From positions 1,604,001 through 1,668,000 of the forward strand of contig JASPKZ010007283.1 in assembly GCA_030220185.1 (NCBI GenBank): a stretch of 64,000 bases of DNA, given 5' to 3'. The notes under the pieces were generated by a model. It saw only the letters and a list, made by a program, of their open reading frames with translations. It had not been told where the DNA came from and did not search any database. Position 1 is the stretch's first letter. The number at the start of each line of letters is the position of its first letter. The stretch comes from Diploptera punctata. Its lineage: Eukaryota; Arthropoda; Insecta; Blattodea; Blaberidae. Both the position numbers and the translations under genes were made by a program. This document shows positions 55,582-64,000 of the stretch, one piece after another.

Positions 55582-56486
55582 AATGTGTGGCGTTTAAAGA
55601 ACAAAACCACGGTTTGCCTACCATTTGTAGGTAAGTTAACCACACTACGCTACTGCTACCATTTGTGGGTTTAGAAAGCAAACCACGCTCAGCGTAACAC
55701 TTGTCCGGGATCGGGCTTTGTAATTTGCTGCATTTATTAACGTGGTCCTGATATTCGAAGAAGTTATCAGTAAGAAAGCAGCTTGCCTCGGGCCCATGAA
55801 AGGCAGCTATTAATTCATCTTTCTTTTCCTGATGAACATATATACATATATAGATACAGATTATTAAAAGCATACAGTGAGTGATTTTTTTGTATAGGAG
55901 AGTGAACAACTACTTATACTAGAATAATAACAGAGGGGCGTTGTTTAAAAAGATAACCTTTTAATATAAACAAGTTGGTTTTAAATAAAACAATAAATTA
56001 ATAACAAAAGATGATTCTTGATCAAACGACCAAGCATAGCGGTAGAAATAACTGAATAAATAACATACCATACATAATACCACACTCACACACGTGTCCA
56101 AGCTTTAGGAATCACTTCTTCCGTACATTGCTGGACTAACTCAAAACAGACCTCTTCTCGGCCTCAATCAACTTGTCTATATAGACCACCATATTAACCT
56201 TCCAGTCGCATGGTGAGCTGGAACTGGATTCCACCTTTGAATCCGTCTTTAAATAACCAAACGCCGGTTGCTAGGCTGATCGAATGATAATGTTCGGTAA
56301 GAGTACGATGTATATAAAGGTTCGCAAGTAGAGGGGATATGCGCCGTAGAGATGCGCGGCGGAAAGGATGAAAAGGGGAGGGGTAGGCACAAGGAACACA
56401 GGACATTGGCATATTTCATAAATGTTCTGTAGTAGGGAGGAGAACAAAGATACCATACTGAACCGCAGAAAGGCACTTTCGGTTCA

Positions 56487-56791
56487 ATAACTCCCCCTGC
56501 GCCCTCCGGGTAAAATGAAGACAGTCCATAAATTTCAAAATAATGTCCAGTAGAACAATCCCACGTTGGGAGGGGCACATCAACACTATCAGATTCCAGC
56601 GGTAAACTTCTACACAAATCTTCATCGTCCCCAAAATCACAATCACCACACTCGCTTCCATGTTGACTATACAGGCGCTGAAAATTAATTCCATCTGGAT
56701 TCAGTCGCCCTAGTACAACTCTGCGGTGTTCCCGGTGAAGAACAGGGTGACGATACCATAATTGGATTGCCGGATCGCAATCCCGCTCCAC
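56487..56791 (-). pseudogene. Unidentified frame before the 3' LTR
   Basis: From 56791 the minus strand is open into the LTR (to 56249). The pre-LTR part reads MERDCDPAIQLWYRHPVLHR, GRLNPDGINFQRLYSQHG, CGDCDFGDDEDLCRSLPLES and IYGLSSFYPEGAGGVIEPKV. I do not recognise a domain. The position, just upstream of the purine-rich tract, suits the end of pol or a late ORF. It overlaps the LTR edge, so the last 80 residues are LTR sequence. The ATG at 56791 is not special; the open frame may simply be a C-terminal piece. Confidence 0.45.
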
Positions 56792-57277
56792 CGCTATCCA
56801 GGAATCTGTAGTTCTAGAGCCACCATGTCGGTCAGCTGGGCACTCGGGGGTCGGCCGGATCCACCAAGTGCTCGACTGCCGAGCATTCCAGGCTGCGTCG
56901 TAATGCCAATGTTAAGGAAGGGTAAACTGAAACAAAAAACAGGCGAAGACAGGAAAACGGAACCTCAGACATACTAGTTCAGCATGTGACATAATACAAA
57001 ATATTTTCGTAATAAACATCTAGTTTAACATACAGATATTTTCACAACAAACATGCTTGGATTCACTTCATTACAGAACATAGTTTAACTTGACTGACAT
57101 GTTGTTTTTACAACGTGGCCATGGACGCTTACTAACTTCTAGTTACCCTCATTTTAGAATTTAGCCTGCGTCTCATTAGCAAAACCTGGACCACGTATAC
57201 TGAAACTCACTCTAGTAGCTCCACAACAAAAAGGTTGACTCAATCAGCTCATATACCAATATACATAAGTAGCTTTC

Positions 57278-57565
57278 TTAATATCCCAAACAAATATACA
57301 AACAAACTACGTAGAAACAACTAAGATCGACACTCTCTAGCGAGATGTCCAAAACGCTGACATTTCCAACATTATAAATTACTTTAACTGCGCTGTCTAC
57401 AATAAATTTACGCTTTACTAATGTTTGTTCAGCCGGGGAGAGAGAATTCATATGAATTTTAAGTCGCTGACGTAATATATTTACATCGCCTTCAACCTCA
57501 ATACCTAGTAAGCTCAACTCTCGAACGAGATTGTCTTTTGATATTACATCTATCCAACTAGGCAT
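57278..57565 (-). pseudogene. Gag remnant: SAP-like start and CCHC zinc knuckle
   Basis: The ATG at 57563-57565, about 405 bp past the 5' LTR, starts MPSWIDVISKDNLVRELSLL, then GIEVEGDVNILRQRLKIHM, a SAP-like helix pair found at the start of some Gypsy-type Gag proteins. A different frame (57330-57371) reads CWKCQRFGHLAREC, a CX2CX4HX4C zinc knuckle that in a working Gag packages the element RNA. The bulk of capsid sequence between the two is missing, and the knuckle is out of frame with the start. This supports an LTR-retrotransposon origin and shows the element is a deletion derivative. A frame upstream of the ATG is open but lies in the leader. Confidence 0.72.
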
Positions 57566-58998
57566 GTTTACAAAGTACAATGAACAAAAGATGTAAACAA
57601 CTATAAGCGAACGCAGTTTAGTATGCATAAGTCACTCTCTGTTTATGTATAAAGAAAGATGAGTCAATATCATTTACGTGAAATAATACAAACGCGTAAA
57701 TAAATGCTTTTCAATAACTTTAACATAGATACCAAGTATCGAAAACAAATAGTTATCCGCAGGGTAATATCTCTGAATAAATGTCGACTTTCTAATTCCA
57801 AACTTCATTTACGAACATACAGAGTCTATACCCTTGTCTTGGCACTTGAAACCAAAACTCCGAAACTTGAGTAGAAAATTTTAAATCGATACTACTAGAA
57901 CCACTGTTAATAGAGTACAGCATATCTTTCAAAGTTGAAAGATACAAAACCACACGCTCTGCGCACCATTTGTGGCGTTTAAAAAACAAAACCACGGTCT
58001 GCCTACCATTTGTAGGGGTTACGTTACGAAACTCAAAACCATTTGTGGGTTTAGAAACCAAACTACGCTCTGCTACCATTTGTGGGGGTTACGAAACCCA
58101 AAACCACGCTGACTGCCTACCATTTGTAGGTAAGTTACGAAACCCAAAAACCACGCTGACTGCTACCATTAGTGGGTTTAAAAAGCAAACCACGCTCAGC
58201 GTAACACTTGTCCGGGATCGGGCTTTGTAATTTGCTGCATTTATTAACGTGGTCCTGATATTCGAAGAAGTTATCAGTAAGAAAGCAGCTTGCCTCGGGC
58301 CCATGAAAGGCAGCTATTAATTCATCTTTCTTTTCCTGATGAACATATATACATATATAGATACAGATTATTAAAAGCATACAGTGAGTGATTTTTTTGT
58401 ATAGGAGAGTGAACAACTACTTATACTTGAATAATAACAGAGGGGCGTTGTTTAAAAAGATAACCTTTTATTATAAACAAGTTGGTTTTAAATAAAACAA
58501 TAAATTAATAACAAAAGATGATTCTTGATCAAACGACCAAGCATAGCTGTAAAAATAACTGAATAAATAACATACCATACATAATACCACACTCACACAC
58601 GTGTCCAAGCTTTAGGAATCACTTCTTCCGTACATTGCTGGACTAACTCAAAACAGACCTCTTCTCGGCCTCAATCAACTTGTCTATATAGACCCCCATA
58701 TTAACCTTCCAGTCGCATGGTGAGCTGGAACTGGATTTCACCTTCGAATCCGTCTTTAAATAACCAAACGCCGGTTTCTAGGCTGATCGAATGATAATGT
58801 TCGGTAAGAGTACGATGTAAATAAAGGTTCGCAAGTAGAGGGGATATGCGCCGTAGAGATGCGCGGCGGAAAGGATGAAAAAGGGGAGTGGTAGGCACAA
58901 GGAACACAGGACATTGGCATATTTCATAAATGTTCTGTAGTAGGGAGGAGAACAAAGATACCATACTGAACCGCAGAAAGGCACTTTCGGTTCAAATG

Positions 58999-60537
58999 TC
59001 TGGTAAAAGTAGTTTATTCTTATCTTTTATAAACTGCAAGTAATTGTATATATATATGAAGTGACTTTATTTAACTTTCAGAACGAAGTGTTTTTGAGAA
59101 GTGACTTTGTTTGATCGTACACGAGAAGTGACTTGATGTAATTTTATACGAGAAGGTGACGAGGAGAAGCCCCTCTCGCCTATAGGTAAATTAGTTACTC
59201 CCACTACCTCGATCTCGTGGACCTAAGGTCAGTGCTTAGGCACATATAACGAAACATATAATTGGTTAATGCGCCCTACTATTTTGATCCCGGGGGTGTT
59301 ACAAATTTATCATTGGCGATTTACGCCTTCAGAGGTTGGACCTTTTTTTCCCGTGCTGGCTTCACGTACAGTCGGGTCACAAACATTAGCTAGGCTTGGG
59401 TTTTTTTCTTAGGCTTGGGTTTTTTTCTAGGCTTCAGACGCTAGAAAATTGCCATATTCCTACACTTTTTGCTAGCGTTGTTTGTGTCAGGGTAAAACCC
59501 CCGCTTGTACATTTAGCTAATGGGTTATGGTTATCACGATAAATCAGTTAACTGGAGGCTTAGAAGATATTTCTACTCAATCTGTCGAGCAAAGGATTTT
59601 GTCATTAGTAAGTTATTATGATGTGTCAGCTACTTCCGTCTTAACAAAAGAAAGGGTTACATTACCTGAGTTGACAGTACCCTCCTTAATAACTAGCAAT
59701 TAATTACATTGATGCTGACTTCTTTGGATCATTTTATATGACCTTTGCGCCTACATAATCAGGTTCTATTAGCTTGCCTGATCAATTTGAATATAAATAT
59801 GACATACGTCCAGTAACTGCTTCATTAAATGATATTATAATTTTATCTGCTTATTATTACCGGTAGGGATTTATTTATAGATTTACACAGGAGGCTGTGT
59901 GACTGACTTGCCACAATATCTTCGATTATCGGTCTTCCGTCATCCTTTTCGTTCATAATATAAAGAATTGTTAAATTAAAGCAAAAGAAACACATCTACT
60001 CTCCATCATTTTGAGACTAATCGCACGGTTGATGAAATTATTAAGATAAAACTTTCTGAAAATTGCAACAGCGCACGTAGGATTCGCGTGATTTTTGTGA
60101 CGAGATATAAACAGCTGTTCTGGGATTAAATCGCGTTATACAAGCTCTTATTTGAAGTTCGACGTTCCAATATAGATTTTCAATTCCAAAATGTTAGAAA
60201 TTTTCACTTAATTTGCACAAAAACTATTAATTTTATTGCAAAACTGCAAAGGAACAAAACATTCTTGTTCTTCGCGCATAACCATTCAAGTAAATATTAG
60301 TTCTATAAGAATAATATTTATTGAGTTTGGAAAGTTTGGTAGCATTTCATGTTTAGGGGAAAATCTTTTCTAATGTATTTACATGACGTAAAAATGTAAC
60401 TGAAACTTTGTTTTTGTATTCATGGCAAGGAATAGGTACTTAAAATATACGCAATTATATTACTTCCACCCCATATATATACCGTGGTTCTTATTTCTTT
60501 ATTTGGTGTATATATCAATTATTTTGTTTTGATACTC

Positions 60538-60582
<45 letters not shown>
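58999..60582 (+). other. Possible second LTR element remnant; otherwise unrecognised
   Basis: GATCCCGGGGGTGTTACA at about 59284-59301, followed by TTGGCGATTTACGCC, looks like an LTR end with a primer-binding site. TGTCTGGTAAAAG at 58997 could be the matching LTR start. A short frame (59527-59702, MVITINQLTGGLEDISTQSV) might be leader-proximal coding. GAAGTGAC occurs several times near 59059-59160. No second LTR was found. It ends in a TA run at 60540-60582. Confidence 0.3.
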
Positions 60583-60585
<3 letters not shown>

Positions 60586-60777
60586 TAATATATAAAAATT
60601 TCGTGTCACGTTGTTTGTCCGCGATGGAATCCTAAACTACTGAACCGATTTTAATAAAATTTTGCACACTGTGTGCAGTTTGATCCAACTTGAGACTTAG
60701 GGTAGTTTATAAGTAAATTTATAGTCGCATTATTTGTTTATTGCAAATTATTTGTTTATTATTTAACAAAGAGTTAT

Positions 60778-60861
60778 AATTATCTGTGAGTTCCATACGA
60801 TTCTAACAGATGGCGGTGTAATTATCTGTGAGTTCCATACGACTCTAACAGATGGCGGTGT
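60778..60861 (+). repeat. 42-bp tandem duplication in the Helitron
   Basis: AATTATCTGTGAGTTCCATA...AACAGATGGCGGTGT occurs twice in direct tandem, differing at one base (CGATTC against CGACTC). Confidence 0.9.
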
Positions 60862-60879
60862 AAGGTAATTTGGTAAGAT

Positions 60880-61142
60880 AATTGGTTTATTAAAATATAT
60901 ATACAGTCAATATGCCCATTTCACCAATAAATATTTAAAATGGTCAACTAGTTTCTACAGCCAAGCTGTCATTCTCAAGACCAGATATTGAGTCAATATC
61001 TGGTCTTGAGAATGACAGCTTGGCTGTAGAAACTAGTTGACCATTTTAAATATTTATTGGTGAAATGGGCATATTGACTGTATATATATTTTAATATTGT
61101 ATCACCAAGAAGATCAATTGTGTACTAAAAATTGGTTTATTA
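60880..61142. mobile_element. 237-bp palindromic insertion with 13-bp target duplication
   Basis: Insert 60893-61129 is flanked by AATTGGTTTATTA (60880-60892 and 61130-61142). An inverted repeat with arms of about 103 bp is centred on a 3-nt loop (60991-60993), with a 34-bp non-palindromic piece on the right. The right arm carries a 5-bp hairpin with 3-nt loop (ACAGC-TTG-GCTGT, 61015-61027), then AGAAAC and the palindrome AACTAGTT. Same architecture and total length as the insert at 18421-18657. Confidence 0.88.
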
Positions 61143-61394
61143 TTTAACAAAGAGAGATCCAGATGGCTGTGCTTTTTGTTGCAACCGCGAATTTCAATTG
61201 AATTACAAATATTGATTATTTCATAATTTAAGTGTGTTCAGTGTTTATTTTATTTTCAATATTATCAATTTCGTGTGTAAGTATTAGTTTTAAGTAATCT
61301 GGCTGAAAGACAGCAACTTCATTTAAATAATTTTTAACGTATACCTTGGCCACAGCAACGCGTGACCGGGACTTCTAGTATATATACTCGTATA

Positions 61395-61500
61395 TATATA
61401 GCAAGAGCACTGGAGGATATAGTTTGGTTGGAGAGAGATGAGTGGAGAAGAAAAATAAAACTTTAGGCACAGAAAGATGTGTAAACATTACAATTCTGTA
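61395..61500 (+). mobile_element. LINE 3' end fragment, same family as 30355
   Basis: The peptide ARALEDIVWLERDEWRRKIK L then stop is a LINE C-terminus; the following CTTTAGGCACAGAAAGATG is shared with 30465-30490. Confidence 0.55.
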
Positions 61501-61505
61501 TATAA

Positions 61506-61507
<2 letters not shown>

Positions 61508-61553
<46 letters not shown>
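61508..61553. repeat. TA microsatellite
   Basis: About 22 TA units. Confidence 0.92.
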
Positions 61554-61559
61554 CTCGCT

Positions 61560-61690
61560 GGCTCTAAAATACCGTAAGATCATTAAGTTGCGGACTTTTT
61601 TGAAGTAATATTTCCTAACCATTCCCTATATAATTTCCTTCCTTAAATTTTGGTTGATTTTCCCTTCTCATTTTTGGCCTACCTATGTTT
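61560..61690 (-). mobile_element. Strongly decayed RTE-A 3' end
   Basis: CCATTCCCTATATAATTTCC, TTCCTTAAATTTTGGTTG and CTCATTTTTGGCCTACC align with the RTE-A 3' end. Confidence 0.55.
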
Positions 61691-62247
61691 GTAAGTATGT
61701 ATGTAGGCTACATTACATTCCCTAGCAGTTGCAATTTCTTTGGAACCTAATTACAAATATTGCACTTGATTAAGAAAACTAAAGTCAAGTTTGTTAAAAA
61801 GCAAAAACGGACTCTTAGAGTTTCACCTGAAGCGAAAATTTAAAAATCGCTCTAGCGATTGCAATTTTTGATTATGTGTAATGATTTCGGTATGTGCAAC
61901 TAACATAAAACGAGAAACGTGTTCTCAAACAATCAGCGGAATCCGACCATTAAAAACATCGCTTTACACCAGTTCTGTCCAAGTTTTTGTGTACTAGGGC
62001 GCATCTGACTGATGTCTATGGAAGCGCGGGCGCCAAGTAACAATTCCCTTACCACTATACTATTATCGCTAATTCTGCCACAGCCATACCAGCCTACCAC
62101 AGTGAGTTTCACTTGACTTGTGGTCATTACGTGGGCAGCGCCAGTTGATGATTCAATGCCTGTAGTCACTTTTCCCGCTATCGGCCGCAGGTCGAGTGAA
62201 ACTCACTGAGTATAACTACTACCACTACTACTGCTATGACAACTACT
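61691..62247. other. No gene recognised
   Basis: Nothing identifiable; short frames only. Confidence 0.4.
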
Positions 62248-62252
62248 ACTAA

Positions 62253-62317
<65 letters not shown>

Positions 62318-62320
62318 CAT

Positions 62321-62366
<46 letters not shown>
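62248..62366. repeat. AAT then CTA microsatellite
   Basis: AAT run (62248-62315) followed by a CTA/ACT run to 62366, abutting the RTE-A tail. Confidence 0.92.
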
Positions 62367-62367
<1 letters not shown>

Positions 62368-63328
62368 ACTTACTAACTTACTTACTTACTTACTTACTCA
62401 CTGGCACTATCGAACACATAGGTTCATGCCCGCGCGGACATAAGCTCTCCATACATCCCTATCCTGAGCTATTCCTTTCCAATCATTCCCTATGTAATCT
62501 ACTTCCCTCAAATCATAGTTAATGTTATTCTCCCACCTCATTCTTGGTCTACCAACTGGGCGTTTTCCCTCTGGCCTTCCTACAAGAAGCTTCCATGCAA
62601 GTCTTTCATTCCCCATACGTGCAATATGTCCTGCCCATCGCAGTCTACGAGACTTGCCTGTTCTTATTATATCCGACTTCCTATAAAAACCATGTAGTTC
62701 ATTGTTATGTAGTCTTCTCCATTCACTTGTTTGTTCATCTCTCTTTGGTCCAAAAATGTTTCTAAGTACTTTATTCTCAAATACTTGTAACCTCCTTTCC
62801 TCCCTTAAATTAAGAGTCCATGTTTCTCACCCATATAATATAACGGGTAGAATAATAGTTTTATATATTTTCAGTTTAACGTTTTTGAAAGGAGTTAGGA
62901 CAACAAGAGTCTCTGCAATGCATATAGCACGCATTTCCAGAATTGAGCCTATGTTTAATTTCTTTATGCATCTCATTCCTATTTGTGATTATTGTTCCTA
63001 GATATTTTAATTCAGCCACTTCCTCAAAATTCCCTTCATTTGTCATTAGCTGTCCATTTCCATAATATAACGTATTTCTACGTGTGACCATATATTTTGT
63101 TTTATTCATATTTACTTCCAGTCCTAATTTCTTAGTGTTACTCAATAGTGTGTGCGTGTTGTCCTTTAGTATCTCCTCGCTATCGCCCAATAGTACTACA
63201 TCATCAGCATAAACTAACAGCTTATTAATACCATTGATTTGTAAGCCTTCCTCATCCTCTAAAGATTTAATGGCATGCTCTAGTACAAAATAAAATAGTA
63301 GAGGAGATAGTGCATCTCCTTGCTTCTA
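62367..63328 (-). mobile_element. RTE-A 3' third, microsatellite-flanked
   Basis: From the TAAG tail through the C-terminal region (62407-62616 reads GNERLAWKLLVGRPEGKRPV and GRPRMRWENNINYDLREV) and the thumb to the LKQGDALSPLL block at about 63325, where it stops at a CTA/TAA repeat. Several indels; YADD is present at about 63200. 5'-truncated. Confidence 0.9.
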
Positions 63329-63427
63329 ATACTACTACTACTACTGCTAATAATAATAATAATAATAAAAATAAAAAATAATAATAATAATAGTGTAATG
63401 AAAAATTAAGCTGGAACAGGCTGTCCC

Positions 63428-63775
63428 TTACACGTCATCCAAATGCAAGTCAGTCAGGCAGGATCTGTATTTATTTCTGATGATGCTCATAGATGATAAT
63501 GCGACTTCGCAAGGATTTGCCGAACTAAAACAAGAATAAATTTGCCGAGCAACACTAACGATAGTGGGATATTTATTCCTGTCCACTAGAGTCCAGAAAT
63601 TACCGCAAGTTGCACAGGAGGATTTTAAGGACATGTCTTCTTGAAGATTTAAGATTTCCATTTCTAATTCTGGAAGATTTTACTTTCTGAATATTTCACA
63701 TTCGCTTCCACTAAGCTCACTAACGTCAACAGAAGTTGGTTTCCACATACATTTAAAATTCAAAATTATCACTAA
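63428..63775 (-). pseudogene. hAT transposase C-terminal (dimerisation) fragment
   Basis: The frame 63428-63661 reads MEILNLQEDMSLKSSCATCG, NFWTLVDRNKYPTIVSVARQ, IYSCFSSANPCEVALSSMSI and IRNKYRSCLTDLHLDDV. FW..V....YP....A, the C-E-x-x-x-S-x-M block and KYRS.LTD.HL are the hallmark of the hAT dimerisation domain (ZBED5-like group). Upstream on the minus strand, KCMWKPTSVDVSELSG in a neighbouring frame (about 63690-63760) continues the homology. The catalytic core and BED finger are not in the window. Isolated fragment; no terminal repeats seen. Confidence 0.75.
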
Positions 63776-63813
63776 CTGATTTAAGCAAAATACTGCAGGA
63801 TGTCGGGCGGCCG

Positions 63814-63851
<38 letters not shown>

Positions 63852-64000
63852 CTATATATTTCGGGCGCTGCTTTATACAGGGCTGCTCTACATCCTCCCA
63901 TCACCGTGCGGTTCTAATATGTTTATTATTACATTACACTTAAAACATATCTTAAATAATATTCTTTAGCGAATTCCGAAGGAATCTAATTATTCAGGCT
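63776..64000. other. TA microsatellite and unrecognised sequence
   Basis: TA run at about 63815-63849; otherwise nothing identifiable to the window end. Confidence 0.5.

Larger units (their letters stand above)
55582..58998 (-). mobile_element. Complete non-autonomous LTR retrotransposon (Gypsy-like)
   Basis: Read on the minus strand: 5' LTR 57971-58994 (1024 bp), internal region 56487-57970 (1484 bp) and 3' LTR 55586-56486 (901 bp). LTRs begin TGAACCGAAAG and end CGCCACA. The 4-bp duplication AATG lies at 55582-55585 and 58995-58998. A primer-binding-site candidate TGGTGCGCAGAGCG starts 2 bp after the 5' LTR, and a purine-rich tract GCAGGGGGAG precedes the 3' LTR. Only Gag traces and one unidentified frame remain inside; protease, RT and integrase are absent. 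Confidence 0.92.
60583..61378 (+). mobile_element. Non-autonomous Helitron
   Basis: It begins TC at 60583 and ends CTAG at 61378, between a host A (60582) and T (61379), as Helitrons do. About 10 bp before the end a GC-rich hairpin is formed by GGCCAC and GTGACC (one mismatch) around CAGCAACGC. The GAACCGATTTTAATAAAA stretch near the 5' end is typical of arthropod Helitrons. No Rep/helicase is encoded. It carries a tandem duplication of about 42 bp (60778-60861) and a palindromic insertion (60893-61129). Confidence 0.82.

Noticed and set aside
58701..58984. Frames of 68-87 codons similar to those at 56194-56456
   Set aside because: Their similarity is due to the two LTRs being copies of each other, not to selection on a protein.

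Overview
This window looks like a stretch of repeat-rich, AT-rich animal nuclear DNA, most likely from an insect. The repeat families (RTE-type LINEs with CFDP2-like endonucleases, Tc1/mariner relatives, tRNA-derived SINEs, Penelope-like elements, a Helitron) and the style of the 3' tails suggest a cockroach/termite-type genome, but that placement is inference. I recognise no host gene, no functional tRNA gene, no rRNA and nothing prokaryotic. Nearly everything identifiable is a mobile element, a fragment of one, or a tandem repeat, so the window reads as a record of nested insertions.

Layout. 0-2.7 kb: LINE 3' ends, a tRNA-derived SINE, a small inverted-repeat MITE, an RTE copy with an inverted 5' part and a dimeric repeat. 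2.69-7.87 kb: an array of about 28 copies of a 183-bp satellite, ending exactly at the terminal repeat of a Tc1 element (7.84-9.24 kb). 10.7-12.1 kb: two head-to-head Penelope-like remnants with GIY-YIG traces. 12.37-16.63 kb: a solo LTR (duplication TATT) split by a nearly full-length RTE element (called RTE-A here). 16.7-22.3 kb: a TE-derived pseudogene, copies of a MITE-like repeat (R3) holding a LINE tail and a palindromic insert, a CR1-like LINE fragment and a second solo LTR (duplication TAAC). 23.0-28.7 kb: a second long RTE-A copy, further RTE-A pieces, a 166-bp-arm inverted duplication, SINEs and a mariner fragment. 28.7-34 kb: AT-rich DNA with many TTA microsatellites, LINE tails and a SINE nested in an RTE-A piece. 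34.1-37.4 kb: an RTE-A copy with a 5' inversion, interrupted by a DD41D-type DNA transposon. 38-49.8 kb: LINE tails, a different two-ORF LINE (39.9-43.5 kb), a third R3 copy, SINEs and minisatellites. 49.8-52.2 kb: a TIR transposon carrying tRNA-like modules. 52.4-55.6 kb: RTE-A, SINE and other LINE fragments. 55.6-59.0 kb: a complete but gutted LTR retrotransposon (duplication AATG). 60.6-61.4 kb: a non-autonomous Helitron with a palindromic insert. 62.2-63.8 kb: an RTE-A fragment and a hAT transposase relic.

How the parts relate: RTE-A is the dominant element (about 14 pieces) and often sits inside AT or TAA microsatellites. SINEs probably depend on LINE machinery. Several non-autonomous elements (gutted LTR element, Helitron, MITEs) would depend on partners not seen here. 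Best leads for something new: the two 237-bp palindromic insertions with a shared hairpin-GAAAC core, the TIR transposon with three tRNA-like units, and the satellite whose monomer contains a Tc1 terminal repeat.
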